A stretch of 64,000 nt of DNA from Hygrocybe punicea (Eukaryota > Basidiomycota > Agaricomycetes > Agaricales > Hygrophoraceae). The translations under genes and the position numbers were made by a program. Numbering within the stretch: the stretch's first letter is position 1; each line of letters opens with the position of its first letter. Of this stretch, positions 1 through 11,768 are shown one piece after another. The stretch lies in assembly GCA_963556145.1 (NCBI GenBank), contig OY744471.1, positions 613,590 to 677,589 of the forward strand. Reading direction: 5' to 3'. The notes under the pieces were generated by a model. That model had not been told where the DNA came from and searched no databases. It saw nothing but the letters and a program-made list of their open reading frames with translations.

Positions 1-1815
1 AGCGCCCCGGCGGCGCTCATTTATGACCACGGACTCCCACCTGGTCTCAATATGCCGCTCGATGCCCATTTACGCGACACTTCGCCCGGTCTCATCAATC
101 ACTACCCCACTTCCGTGAAAACCCCCGAATTCGTTTTCCCTGCTGATGACGACTGGGACTGGCCCGTCGGCCAGGTCAGATATATCAACCCCATCGTGCT
201 CGAACCGCCCCACATGCTTTACAACCACGCAGAGGTAAACTACGCATTTCCACCCCCTCCTCATGCCGAATTGGGACGCAAGCCGATTTCCCGGCCCCCC
301 AGCGATCTGGACCTCTTATCAGACATCTCCAACCATGCCACCCCTGGTTCCGATGTAGGAGACATTTGGTTCCCTGCTACTTTTTATTTGCCTACTCCCC
401 CTTTTACTCCTTTTAATAGTAGTGAAAATTTTGTACCTTTAGTCTCTAGCTCCCCTTCTATGTCTTTTGATGATCTATATGGTGATTTAGAATATTCTCC
501 TAAGTCTCCTATCTTTGAGGAAATTTTGCCAGATTTAAATAATAATAGTGATGATTATTTATATTCTTCAAATAAATACATAGATATTAAAGATACTTCT
601 ATGTCTGTAGATTCTCAATCATCTTCTTCTGTTTATTCTGGGAGTGACTCTGAAAATAAGGCTGTCAAGATCCTAAGCCCCAAACCAGATCCACTCACCA
701 TCATTATTCCTCATACCACTTCCATAAATTCATCTCTACCTCAGCCTTATCAGGAACCTGGATCTAGGACTAGACCTATCAGTGTGTCCTCTTCTGAGGA
801 CATTAATTCATCTTCTGATGAATCCATGGACACAGACTCAGATGAAGAATTAGAATGGTTCACTTGGACTAGGTCTGATTCCCCAGATTCAGAAGCAATA
901 ACAGAATTTAATTCAGACCTCAGTCAGGCCATTGAAGAAGCTCAGCAGCTGCTCGATTCCCCTCCAGGCTTGATATCGCTTTCGCCTACACCACCCCCAC
1001 TTGAAGATATATCTTTGTTACAATTGCCACCTGTCTCAGACAATACTTGGTCCTTGCCAGAGGGTGAGGAAATCAATACCCCCTCTGATGAATATGCCAG
1101 ACTCCCATTTGATCATGCCAATGCCTTAAATGCAGGAGAACGCAGTTCGCCCTTACCTCCCTCCAAGGATCCCAGATCCCCATTCAGTGTCAGATCAGGC
1201 CCATTATATCCAGAATCCAATCTACTCACTCAGCTTCGCATGGAAGCACCTCCTATTCGCCCTCAATCACCCATTCAAGTGTATTCCTTCACCATCTCCA
1301 ATGCTGGCTCCTCTCATCAGGACTTACCTGCTGCAAGAATCTTAACAGCTGAGCCAGACCACATGTCTACATTTGATGTTCACATCAGTTTCCTCAAAGC
1401 TATTAGAGGATCCTTGGTTGAAGGCATTCACAGAATTGGATTCAAGCTAGCCACCCCTGACTGGAGGGCCCTCATCAATGAAAGGCCTTCAAATGACCCC
1501 GTCTGCTATTATTTCAACCACAAGTGTTTACTATTTCGGTTTCTGGAAGAAGGAGTTTCTGAAGGACTACCTGAACCTGCAACAGAGCATTTTAGGCCCC
1601 TTCACTTCACAGAGTCAAACCCTCTCCTTGAAGAAGAAGAAATCACCTTCCTCAAAAATTCCTCCATCATCTTTCGCTCCAATCGCCGCATGTTACTCTC
1701 TGATGCTATCAATGCAGTCTTGGATATGCACTTTCGCCGCCCTGAAGCAGTGGCAGATTTGCTTAAGGAAGGATATTTTGATCCTCCCAAATATCTCAAG
1801 TCCACAATTACTTAG
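1..1815 (+). CDS. Gag-like ORF of a Ty3/gypsy element, 5' end outside the window
   Basis: Frame 1 is open from base 1; the first ATG in the window is at 52 (587 residues to the stop at 1813-1815), so the true start is probably upstream. The protein is rich in Ser, Pro, Asp and Glu for its first ~400 residues and becomes more globular from about residue 440. I see no CCHC zinc knuckle, which is unusual for Gag. The Pol frame follows directly in another phase. The assignment as Gag rests on its position before Pol and on shared codon style, not on a recognised domain. It could also be a separate protein of the element. Confidence 0.6.
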   Translation, partial: SAPAALIYDHGLPPGLNMPLDAHLRDTSPGLINHYPTSVKTPEFVFPADDDWDWPVGQVRYINPIVLEPPHMLYNHAEVNYAFPPPPHAELGRKPISRPPSDLDLLSDISNHATPGSDVGDIWFPATFYLPTPPFTPFNSSENFVPLVSSSPSMSFDDLYGDLEYSPKSPIFEEILPDLNNNSDDYLYSSNKYIDIKDTSMSVDSQSSSSVYSGSDSENKAVKILSPKPDPLTIIIPHTTSINSSLPQPYQEPGSRTRPISVSSSEDINSSSDESMDTDSDEELEWFTWTRSDSPDSEAITEFNSDLSQAIEEAQQLLDSPPGLISLSPTPPPLEDISLLQLPPVSDNTWSLPEGEEINTPSDEYARLPFDHANALNAGERSSPLPPSKDPRSPFSVRSGPLYPESNLLTQLRMEAPPIRPQSPIQVYSFTISNAGSSHQDLPAARILTAEPDHMSTFDVHISFLKAIRGSLVEGIHRIGFKLATPDWRALINERPSNDPVCYYFNHKCLLFRFLEEGVSEGLPEPATEHFRPLHFTESNPLLEEEEITFLKNSSIIFRSNRRMLLSDAINAVLDMHFRRPEAVADLLKEGYFDPPKYLKSTIT

Positions 1816-4800
1816 TGATTTGTTTACTCTTGCAACAATATTTTTGCCCCTATGTCAAACCTCTCTTCTTTATATCTGTCTGTACTACATTTTATTACTT
1901 GATGTGATAGTGTACAAGTTTATATTTTCACAGACTATTCAGGATTTGATATCCTTAGCCAGCCCTAGTATACCTGTGTACAAACAAACTGAACTGACAA
2001 ATATAACTTCTGTCAGACTGTATGAAGAGGACCCTCAAAATTCTAAGCATGAAGATAAGCCACTAGAACAATTCAGTGTATACTATGAGACTATTAAGGA
2101 TAGCCAAGAAACAACTATGCCTATTTTAGTCTACCCAGAAGATGAAGACAATCAAGATTACCATCTTAATGAAGTACCAAATAAGCAAGAAAGTGCCTCA
2201 GAAGAAGCAGACTATTACTACATTATAGGAGAAGGAACCTTAATATGTGAAGAAGGAGACATTCTCATATTCCCTTGTGAAGAAACAGACAGTCAAGGAT
2301 ATCCATTAACACTTACAGCTTACAAAAGAGTGGACAAGAAAATAAATCCTGTCCCTGGAACCTTTCCAGAAGATGCACGTGTTACAAGGAAATTTCCCTA
2401 TGACCCTCTTTCCACATTACCACCACTTCCTATGATACCACCAGACTTCATACCTACAGAGAAGCTTACATCTGAACGTCTGAAGATACTCAAGATAAAC
2501 AATGATGGATTTCTTTGGCCAGAAGAAGAAAGATTATTTACTCACCTCTTGTCACTTAACCAAGATGCTATTGGCTTTGAAGATACTGAAAGAGGCACAC
2601 TTAAGGAATCTTACTTTTCACCATACATCATCCCTACTGTCCCACATGTACCCTGGGCATTTCGGAATATTCCTATACCACCAGGACTTAGAGAAAAAGT
2701 CATGGATGTTTTGAAGAGAAAAATAGATGCTGGTGTATATGAACCAAGTCAATCCTCTTATAGGTCAAGATGGTTTTGTGTAAGCAAGAAGGATGGAAAA
2801 CTTCATATAGTCCATGATTTGCAACCTCTCAATGCAGTTACAATACGTGATGCAGGCCTTCCTCCAATACTAGATGAATTTGTAGAACCTTTCGCTGGTC
2901 GCCAATGCTATACAGTCTTCGATTTACTATGGGGATTTGATGCTAGGAAAGTACATCCTACATCTCATGACCTCACTGCATTCATGACACCACTGGGATT
3001 ACTTCATCTCACATCACTTCCCACTGGATTCACAAATTCACCTGCCAAATTCCAACGTTGTATGTGCTTCATCCTTCAAGATGAAATCCCTCATACTGCA
3101 AATAGCTTCATTGATGATTTACCTATAAAAGGACCTTCATCCATTTATCCTGATCAAGATGGAAGACCAGAAGTTTTGCTAGAAAATCCAGGAATCAGAA
3201 GGTTTATTTGGGAGCACGCTCAAGATGTACATCGCATTATGCATCACCTTGCTTGTGCAGGAATGACAATATCAGCTAAGAAGACACAACTTTGCCACTC
3301 AAGTGTTGTGATCGTAGGACAGAAATGCACTCTGGAAGGACGTTGTCCTGATGATAGTAGAGTACAAAAGGTTTTGGACTGGCCCCCACTCAAGACACCC
3401 AAGGATGTTAGAGGCTTCCTAGGTCTCTGTGGAACAGTTCACATTTGGATAGAAAATTATTCTGCACTAGCCAAGCCACTAGCAGAGTTATTCCATAAAG
3501 GAGCAGAGTTTATATGGGATGAAAGAAGACAAGCAGCTTTCCAGGCATTGAAAGAAAAGGTTTCTTCAGCACCTGCACTCCGCTCTATTGATTATACATC
3601 AGATAGACCCACATATTTATCAGTAGACAGTAGCCATATTGCTGCTGGTTTTATTTTACCACAAGAAGATGAAAATGGAAATTGTCGCCCTGCTAGATAT
3701 GGTTCAATACCAATGAGTGAAAGAGAATCCAGATATTCACAGCCAAAACTGGAGTTATATGGACTATACCGCGCGTTACGCCACTGGAGACTGTATTTAA
3801 TAGGAATAAAGAATTTACATATAGAGGTAGATGCCAAGTTTATAAAAGGCATGCTCAATGAACCGGATTTACAGCCTAATGCAGCCATAAACAGATGGAT
3901 TCAAGGAATTTTATTATTTGACTTCAAACTTATTCATGTACCTGCAACCCAGTTTAGGGGACCAGATGCACTTTCTCGCAGAGAACTTGCAGATAATGAA
4001 GAAATTGAAGAGCATGATGATTCATGGCTAGATGATATTGCCTTGCTTGTTCATGTTCCTGATCCACATGAAATAAGAAAATTTAGCTTCACTGTCCCTA
4101 CCAAATTGCCATACAAGGCCACCACACTCCCTTCAAATAATGAAATTAAATTACAACAGGACAAGATACTCATTCAAGTAAAACATTTTTTATCCACATT
4201 GGAAATGCCTTCAACAGATACCTTGCAGGCAAGAAGAAGATTTCTGAAGAAAACTGGACAATTTTATTTGAAAGATAATAAACTGTTTAGAAGAAATGGC
4301 CAGAAAATGCCTTCATTAGTAATTATGAATGCAAAGAAAAGAATTGCTATTCTCACTCAAGCTCATGAAAACCTAGGTCATAAAGAAGAACAAGCTGTGT
4401 TTGACTTAGTCAAACTTCGATTTTTTTGGCCTCATCTCAGAGCAGATGTCCATTACCACATTTCATCATGTCATCAGTGTCAAATTAGGAGCTTGAAGAA
4501 AATTGAAATTTCCCCTACAATTTCTACCCCTACAGCAATTTTTCAAAAGGTATACATTGATGTAATGTTTATGCCACCTTCAGGAGGCTACCATTTCATT
4601 GTAGCAGCACGTGATGATTTATCAGGAGCAACTGAAGTAAAAGCTCTAAGATCAAACAATTCACACAACTTAGCAAAATTTTTCTGGGAACAGATCTATT
4701 GTCGCTATGGTGCCATTGAACATGTAGTTACTGATAATGGAGGAGAAGTCAAAGGAGCATTTGAGTCTCTGCTTAGAAGACTAGGAATTCCTCAAGTTCG

Positions 4801-5926
4801 CATATCACCCTACAATAAGCATGCAAATGGTGTAGTAGAAAGAGGACATTTTACTCTACGTGAAGCCATAGTCAAGTCCTGTGAAAAAGATAAGACTGGA
4901 AAAATCAAGAATTGGCACAAGCACGTAGAGTTAGCATCATTTGCAGACCGAATTACAGTCAGCAGTGTTACTGGATACTCACCTTATTATCTACTCCATG
5001 GCACTCATCCTATACTTCCCTTTGACCTAACAGAAGCCACATTTATGGTTGAAGGTTTTTGCTCAGGACTTTCTACATCAGATTTGTTAGCATTCCACAT
5101 ACGTCAGCTTGGAAGACATCAAGAAGATATTGATAAAGCAGCAGCTGTGCTTAAACAGGCTCACTTCATATCTAAATTTCAATTTGATCAGAGATTTCAT
5201 AGACGATTGCAAAAACGTGATTATCAGCCAGGAGAACTAGTTCTAGTATATAATAGTCATTTGGAGATGACTATAGGAAAATTCAAGACAGACCCTCGTT
5301 ACCTTGGCCCATATGAAGTTGTCAGACAAACAAGAAGAGGAACTTATGTTTTGAAAGAATTAGATGGTGCTGTGCATGCTGAGCATTATGCAGCATTTCG
5401 GATTTTACCATACATTTATCGAACTGACCCTATCCTTTATGAAATAGCAGACCAGGAAGATGAAGCTGCTGAAGTAGAGGATTGCTCAGTAAATCAGTTA
5501 ATATCTCTTAAATCAGGAGACATCACAGATATTATTCTTGCCATCAAGCCAGAATTTGCTGCACACATTGCATCACGCACAAAGAATTTTGAATTTAGAA
5601 AATATCAAGTTCCAGCCACTGTCTGTCACATGTGGCTTTATGAAACAATGCCAATCAGTTCCATTACAGGTGTCATTACAGTTGGTTCAGTAAAAGTACC
5701 AGGAGAAGTTAATGACCCCTCAGGTCTTGGCAATGAAGACTTTGATGCAGGTTTAAAGTTGTCAAAATATGGTTATCCTATATATCATCTTCATCAGTTA
5801 CAAGTACCTCTATCCGCAGATCTACTCCAGAAGAGATACAATACTATTATTCCTCACTGCTATTGTATAGCCCCACACTCATTCATTCAAGATTTTCCTT
5901 TTTCTGCATTGATTCCAATATTCTAA
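1816..5926 (+). CDS. Ty3/gypsy Pol polyprotein (RT, RNase H, integrase) with C-terminal ASCH-like domain
   Basis: Retrotransposon polyprotein that would copy element RNA into DNA and integrate it. The frame is open from 1478, but 1478-1815 overlaps the Gag frame, so translation of this part probably begins after about 1815 by splicing, frameshift or reinitiation; a pyrimidine-rich AG occurs at 1932-1933. Numbering from 1478: RT about residues 380-640, with the catalytic motif written FIDD near 545; RNase H about 700-820; integrase zinc motif (HENLGH then CHQC) near 960-1003; DDE core with YIDV (~1027), TDNGG (~1086) and VVERG (~1122); GPY-type module near 1277. Residues ~1346-1455 resemble an ASCH domain (ILAIKPEF, FEFRKY, and a Gly-rich ITVGSV strand). 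No protease D-T/S-G motif was seen. The frame is unbroken for 4 kb, suggesting a young copy. Confidence 0.9.
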
Positions 5927-7022
5927 CACCTTTGGTGACTGAATATTCAGTTATATCCAAGACCCCTATCCCTCATGTGATTTCCCGCTGCACACCCTCT
6001 TTTTCTATGCCCCATGCATTTTTTTCTTGGCCGCTATTTTTGCCTATGCACATGATTTCCCGTCACGCACCCTTTTTTTATGCTATCTAAACTGAATAGA
6101 TAAATTTTATTTGTTTTATGATTTGCTGGTCATTTTTAAGTCAGACACGCAAAGAAAATATATATAACGCTACAAAGTGATAATACAACCCCTCTCATCT
6201 AATAGTTGATGGACCCATTATATGAATACAATGATTATATATAAAAAAGACATAACGAAACGTAACGAAACGAAACGAAACGAAATGACAAGACATAATG
6301 AAATAGAAAATAGACTAAAGGGAGATACAACTGGTGTATGAATAGAAAGATAAAGAAATGGACGAACGACCGGTGACCCTCCACTCCCAGTAGTCCAGCA
6401 ACTGAGTCCTGCCCGAAAAAAAAAAAATAGCGCTCACCCCGGTTGAAATGGAGTGATGCTCGGCATCACTCCTGGCCCGTCCATCCTCCAGACGAATCTG
6501 TTGTCAATCGATTGTAAATGTACGGTAGTATGGAATGGCTAGTATAAGCCGTTTTCTACATGCAAATACTTCAGTACAGGCAAATAATGAATATAAAAAA
6601 TGAAGTGTTACTTAGCAGGTTTTTTCTTGAAGGGAGGATGGAGTGACCATTCATAGCGTTGGATAGAATTTTTTTTACAATTTATTGCATAGTGGCATAG
6701 CAAGAAAAAGGAGTGGAGCACTACAGAACCATAGTGGCAGACTAGAGGAAAGAAAAGATGGATCGTGCAAATGTACAGCTATGACCCTGGAAAACACGTG
6801 ACCGGCACATGTTTTCTCAGTGACCTGAGTAAACAGTCTAGACTGAATAAGCATTGGTACTATTGCAGATCTGTACCCGATACAGCTTCAAGACCCTGAA
6901 GAACCAAGGGAATGGTAAAATCCTGATTTGATCGATCAGACAACCTAAATCGAATTTGAAATACATCATCCCAATATAGCAAGGCCAGGGCCAGTTTAGT
7001 TCTGGACCCACAGGGACCTATT
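5927..7022. other. Downstream flank of the Ty3 element, no gene seen
   Basis: AT-rich sequence without a convincing ORF. It holds a short CGAAA microsatellite (about 6254-6287) and a perfect 10-bp inverted repeat with a 3-base loop at 6450-6472. The 3' LTR of the Ty3 element should lie in this stretch, but the 5' LTR is outside the window, so its borders cannot be set. Confidence 0.5.
6450..6472. repeat. Perfect 10-bp inverted repeat (hairpin)
   Basis: GGAGTGATGC, loop TCG, GCATCACTCC. It lies shortly after an A-tract at 6416-6427. Its function is unknown. Confidence 0.7.
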
Positions 7023-7751
7023 GTGACACAACATCCCACATTAGTATTGCTTGACCCACCATTCCGGTTCCCCCACAAATATTTTCCCTTAACGTCTCCT
7101 GTTACATCAACTGCACCGCTATTCCACTCAGCGCTTCAGCACTACCAGATGCCCATATACCGTAATCCATATCATACTATGACATCATACTCCAGTCCTT
7201 CACCTTCTCCATCTATGGATATTCCTCTACACCATCTCGATTTATCACGCTTATTCGATACTCCCACCGAATACGATATGGACTTCTTTACCAAACCAAC
7301 TAGTCCCGCTCAGACACCACCGCTACCCCTTTCGGAATCTGACGAATACATCGATTTCGAATCTGTGAACGTACGAGGTGTTGACTGTCTGCCGCTGGAC
7401 GATTTCGACTTTTTCATGGATAGTCTTCCCAACTTTCCTATGCCACCCACCACTGTCCCTTCACAATCCATACCCTTAGACCCGGAGTTTAGAGAATGGC
7501 TCGAATCACCTCCTTCATTTTCCACAAATCGTAATCACCCAACTTCCTCTCGCCGCAATCGTTTCGAACGCCCTGCAATTCCGGCATTACTTCCTAAGCC
7601 GCTACAAAAGAAGCGCACTCGCCCTAAGTACCACCTCAAGGCGCTACTAAATGCTACGAAGAAGAACATGGATCGGTTAAAGGCAGAAGGAGTTGATGTA
7701 CGAGATTGGGAGGAATTCTTTGGAAAGATGAAGAAGAAGTTAAAAGAATAG
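7023..7751 (+). CDS. Orphan protein, Ser/Pro-rich N-terminus and basic C-terminus
   Basis: Single-exon ORF of 242 residues. A second ATG at 7150 gives about 200 residues and may be the real start because the region before it is less protein-like. The first half is Pro/Ser-rich with DDFDF-type acidic-aromatic patches; the last ~60 residues are strongly basic with KKRTRPKYHLK and a Lys-rich helical tail ending KKKLKE. I do not recognise a domain. An acidic region followed by a basic tail would fit a nuclear protein, but that is inference. An LTR-like sequence begins 88 bp after the stop. Confidence 0.45.
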   Translation: MTQHPTLVLLDPPFRFPHKYFPLTSPVTSTAPLFHSALQHYQMPIYRNPYHTMTSYSSPSPSPSMDIPLHHLDLSRLFDTPTEYDMDFFTKPTSPAQTPPLPLSESDEYIDFESVNVRGVDCLPLDDFDFFMDSLPNFPMPPTTVPSQSIPLDPEFREWLESPPSFSTNRNHPTSSRRNRFERPAIPALLPKPLQKKRTRPKYHLKALLNATKKNMDRLKAEGVDVRDWEEFFGKMKKKLKE

Positions 7752-7838
7752 TAATAATGTAAAAGCTTCTTCTCATATTAAAGAGTTGTTTTCTTTTGGT
7801 TTCAACTGGGGACAGTTGATTTAATTGTGTTGTGCGGA

Positions 7839-9209
7839 TGTCATGACCCCAAGTGTTTTTGGGTGTAATGTCATGGGTTTACCATCGGACCATGGACTTA
7901 GATATTTAAGTGCAACACTATGGATGCACACCTACACTCATTAGTACCCATTCTATGCCTTTCCACATTACGCATGCTAGTGAACAGACACAGATAGCAT
8001 TTATGCTTACCTTTATATCATTTATTATGGCTTCACTAGTAATGCCCAGACCTAGCCGTTTATGTATGGTGCACAGAGGCACATCCCCCACTCATTAGTA
8101 TTTACTATATATTTCTCTGTATTGCGCGTGCAAGGAGACAAGCCCAACTAGCATTGTTACCTATATTAGCAGTAATGGATTGATTACAAATCTTGTTTAC
8201 TTGTATTGATCAAAAGCGGCTCAACTAGATAATGGGAAATGATTAGATAAGATGTGAACAAGAGGATGATAAGATAATGATAAGATAGGATACATCAGAG
8301 AGTGATTATGATATTCTGCTTACATAAAGACAATGGTCTATTGTTCTGAGCAGTCTATTGTTCTAAACAGTCCAAATGGAGATAGAGCCTATTGTTCACA
8401 GCCTCTTTGATGCCATCCATTGTTCTCATGACTCAGTCCTATTGTTCTCACTTTCCCATTGTTCTCAGTCCCCCATTGTTCTCCAACAGTATAAATAGGG
8501 CCCCCAAATTCCAGTAGTCAGTAGGATTTCCCCCCTCACCACTCAGTAGTCACTCTCAGTTGGGTTCACACAGTGTGATCCCTCATTCTCTTAGTACTAG
8601 TAGTTACTCATTGTAGTAGCTAGTGCTTGCAATCCAGTCTAGTTCACTCTTATTCTATCATTCTCTGAGTTCCCCTTGTCATCAAGGAGAATTCACCCAG
8701 TTCACTCAGTCCAATCAATTCATTAGTCAGCATTAGTCAGCTAGATACACTTCTAAGGTTAAGGTTTCATCCTAAACAAAACAGAGTATTCAAAAGGTAT
8801 TAAAGATATCCCTGAACTAGTAGCCAATGTGCGTTTGAAGCTTCGGATTTAAGTCAGATATTATAATACCCAGAGATACTCTTGATTGAATAGGCCCTGT
8901 AGCCAAAACCATCCATATTCAACTGGTGAATATTGTTATCAGTATTTATTAGTTCATATTTTTATATTCCAGTAGTGAATATTAGTATTTTCAGTACATC
9001 ACACACCCAATTACTATTCATACCTACTCAAAGTCTCAATTCTTAATTGAAGAGACCTCACTGTTACATTCTATTGATTCATATAGTACATATATCCACA
9101 AACCCCTTCCTGATAGGTTATTTAAATATTAGAAACCCACAAACAACAAGAAGGTACCTAAACAAAGTCAACTCCGGTAATTCTTGGTGAAACAAACATT
9201 CACATAACA
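7839..9209 (+). mobile_element. Candidate solo LTR (gypsy-like)
   Basis: A 1371-bp stretch starting TGTCATGACC and ending CATAACA, so it has TG...CA ends. It contains a promoter-like block: seven ATTGTTCT/ATTGTTCA motifs (8340-8482), then TATAAATAG at 8490-8498. No coding sequence is seen. The flanking pentamers (GCGGA before, GCGAG after) match at only three of five bases, so a target duplication is not established and the exact ends are uncertain. Confidence 0.5.
8340..8498 (+). promoter_or_regulatory. ATTGTTCT motif array followed by TATA box
   Basis: Seven copies of ATTGTTC(T/A) occur in about 145 bp; the last four are spaced 18-21 bp apart. A TATAAATAG box follows 8 bp after the last copy. 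This is the layout of an LTR promoter with repeated activator sites. The direct observation is the repetition; the promoter role is inferred. Confidence 0.55.
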
Positions 9210-9270
9210 GCGAGTGAGCACTGATCACTGCCAAATAATACTGGTTTTAAAGTTTACATGTACTACGTAG

Positions 9271-10152
9271 CTGGATTTCCAATGCCAAAGCGGGACTAGA
9301 TGCTGTTAGAGTTTACACAGCTCAAGCAATCTCAGAAAGGCCCGAAATTTCACTTACTCGTGGTGGTATGATTCTAATTGCACTGCTAAGCAGCGGTGAC
9401 TACAATCCTGTATGTTTTCGAAGTTATTACATTGTTGTCATCTAACTACGTGGAAAGGCTGGGCTTCCGGACTGTGGAATCACAATCGGACACAGTCTTG
9501 CTTGAGCAGGCTTTGGTGACTCGTTACTGATAGCTGCATTAACTTTATCAGTTCATGAACTTGATAAATTTCTTGTATCGTGGTGACAGGAACTATGCAC
9601 CGAGCTTGCATCAAATCCAAATGGGAACTTGTCTCGGAAGTATCCCGCATTGGCCCAAAGTATCCTGGACTCCTTCCCTAATCCTACTCACCTACTTTTC
9701 TATGCTAAACCATTGACTTCGTGGTCTGATAACGATGCTGGCCAGGATTTTTCGTTCTTTCCATTGGCATCTAAACCCGACATCGCAAGATTGGCAAACA
9801 TTTGCAAGCAATGCTTTGACTGGGGAAATGCTGGGGAAGGCATTTTGGCTAAATTCAGCCAGGTTCTCTGGGATGGACTATGTGTACGAATGCTTAGCAA
9901 CGCGGTATGTTCCAATCATCTTTAGCTTTTGTTTCCCAGGTGAAATCAAATGATCGGGATTCCGATATCGATGATGAGAACAGTTTTGGATCGTCATCTA
10001 TTCTCTGCATTCGCTCGTTGAAGTCAGCGGAGCCTCCGGCAACTGGTCTTGAGCTTTTGTTACGGATCGCTTCTGCAGCGGGCTCCGGCAACAATCAACT
10101 TAACAGGGGGGCGGTTTCCAGAGGGAAGAACAGCAGTTTCATTGATAGATAA
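9271..10152 (+). pseudogene. XPG/Rad2-type nuclease (GEN1-like) pseudogene, 5' truncated
   Basis: The reading frame resembles the I-region and following part of fungal XPG/GEN1-like PIN-fold nucleases: VYTAQAIS, RGGMILIALLSSGDYNP, an intron, then AGLPDCGITIGHSLA and AGFGDSLL, followed by the family tail. Two in-frame TGA codons (9503-9505 and 9584-9586) sit where Arg (CGA) is expected, and the frame is otherwise open across both. A further intron (about 9904-9939) joins to a Ser/Asp-rich C-terminus ending at 10152. The N-terminal catalytic part is missing; the LTR-like sequence upstream may have removed or displaced it. Such nucleases resolve branched DNA, but this copy cannot make a full protein. 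Confidence 0.7.
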
Positions 10153-11768
10153 CACTGCTACAAGGGGGGAGGTTCATGGTCTAAAGTCATTGCGAGCTGT
10201 GGGGGTTACCCAAGACAAGGGGGTCTGCCCCAAGAACCAGACTAAACGTAAGGAAGGAAAGAAGAAAAAGTCCGAACCAACAACAAGAACAGTATATATA
10301 GTGACTGGTCTTGAGGGAAGGTAAATAGAAATACAACCATGAAGCCACAACATGTCCAACTACACCATGTGTTCATCATGAGGCGCACATGAGGCGTCCT
10401 CATGTCGATGTTCTCGCGATCCAACTGGAGGCCTGGGTGTCATTGAGGGAGAGGTGAGGTCCAGATGACTCGGATGATTTGTCATCGGATCATGTGATGT
10501 GCAGAATTGCCTATTCAGGGTCTACACTTGCTGTAACAAGCAAGTGTACAGTCTGGCAAGTGCATTGCATGGTCGGGTCGAAGATGGGTATCGTCCAATG
10601 TGGGATTGGTGATGAGAATGTCTTGAGGTGGTGTGGATGTAGTGGCAAGGTTTGCATGAAAGAAAACAAAGGAATGTGTGGAAGGAAAACCAACTAGGAC
10701 GGTGGGCTAGTCGAGGTCAGACATGTGAACAGCATAAGCTGTACCGGATGACGATGTCTGTGTCGATGACGTATCGAGGAGTGATGTCTTGTCCTGTTTG
10801 TGGAACAAGAAGGTCCACGTGATGTCGGTATTCGTCCAAGAAAGGGTATCATTGTAAACGAGTGTGGGAGGTATCAAGATGAAAGATGGAAAAGGTTAAA
10901 TGAATGTGGGTCCAGGTTTCGAGTCATGGCACGAGTGACAAGCTGTGGGAATAAGATGTCGGGTACTGCAATGAAGCGATGTCGTGTGAACAATATGCGA
11001 TAGGGGTTGGTTCACTGTTTGGGAAGTCGTATGGTCTGTGGTCGAAGTCCAAAAGAATGTGCTTCGGCGATGGTCGGATTAGAGAGAACAGTGAAATGTC
11101 TTGTGATCGGGGATTGTTCAGGGCATGCGTGCAGGTGAGGAATGTCATCGGATAATCAGGGAGGATAATGGTAGGCACAGGGTATGAATATGGAAACCAA
11201 ATATCCAAGAATGGCAATTGTCAATTACGTGGTGAGATATTGTCGAGGTGGAAGTCAGAAGTATCAATGGCAGAAGGGTTTTGGTGCCGATGCCAAAGAT
11301 AGATCATAACAAGGTAGAAACCGATGAGGAAGGTGATGGCGATGCTGCCAATGATGATTACGGTAACTAGCTGTGTTGGGAGTACAGCCATTGTGAATCG
11401 GTTCATCGTGGGATGAAGTCAACAATATGTCAGGGGGCAAGGGAAAAGACAATAGCGATGATGTCCATTGGCAAGGAGACTATTCGGGTACAACAAGGTC
11501 ACATGGGATATGTCCATGGTCGGTCTGGATTGTTCTAGAAGAAGGGACAAAAAGAGAACAAGAACAAGAAAATACAAGGATGTCCGAAAGAAGAAACAAT
11601 GACATTGAAAAGAAGACAAAGGACAAAAAGAAATGAACAAGGAAGGTGTGCAGTGCTAGTGCAGAATCGTCATGGTGGGTATCAGAATGGGCATCGGGGT
11701 TGGAAGCGGAGTTGGAAACGTAACAGCTTTATCGTGTCGTTTATTCAACTTCGGCACTTGATCTCATC
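10153..11768. other. Stretch without a clear gene; weak minus-strand membrane ORF
   Basis: No recognisable domain on either strand. On the minus strand, 11221-11406 encodes 61 residues with one hydrophobic segment (VTVIIIGSIAITFLIGFYLV) followed by basic residues and could be an exon of a small single-pass membrane protein; 10924-11217 minus is another open stretch. Neither has a convincing gene model. 10250-10330 is purine-rich. Confidence 0.35.

Noticed and set aside
7834..9214. Target-site duplication around the solo-LTR candidate
   Set aside because: Flanks GCGGA and GCGAG agree at only three of five positions, so it is not claimed.
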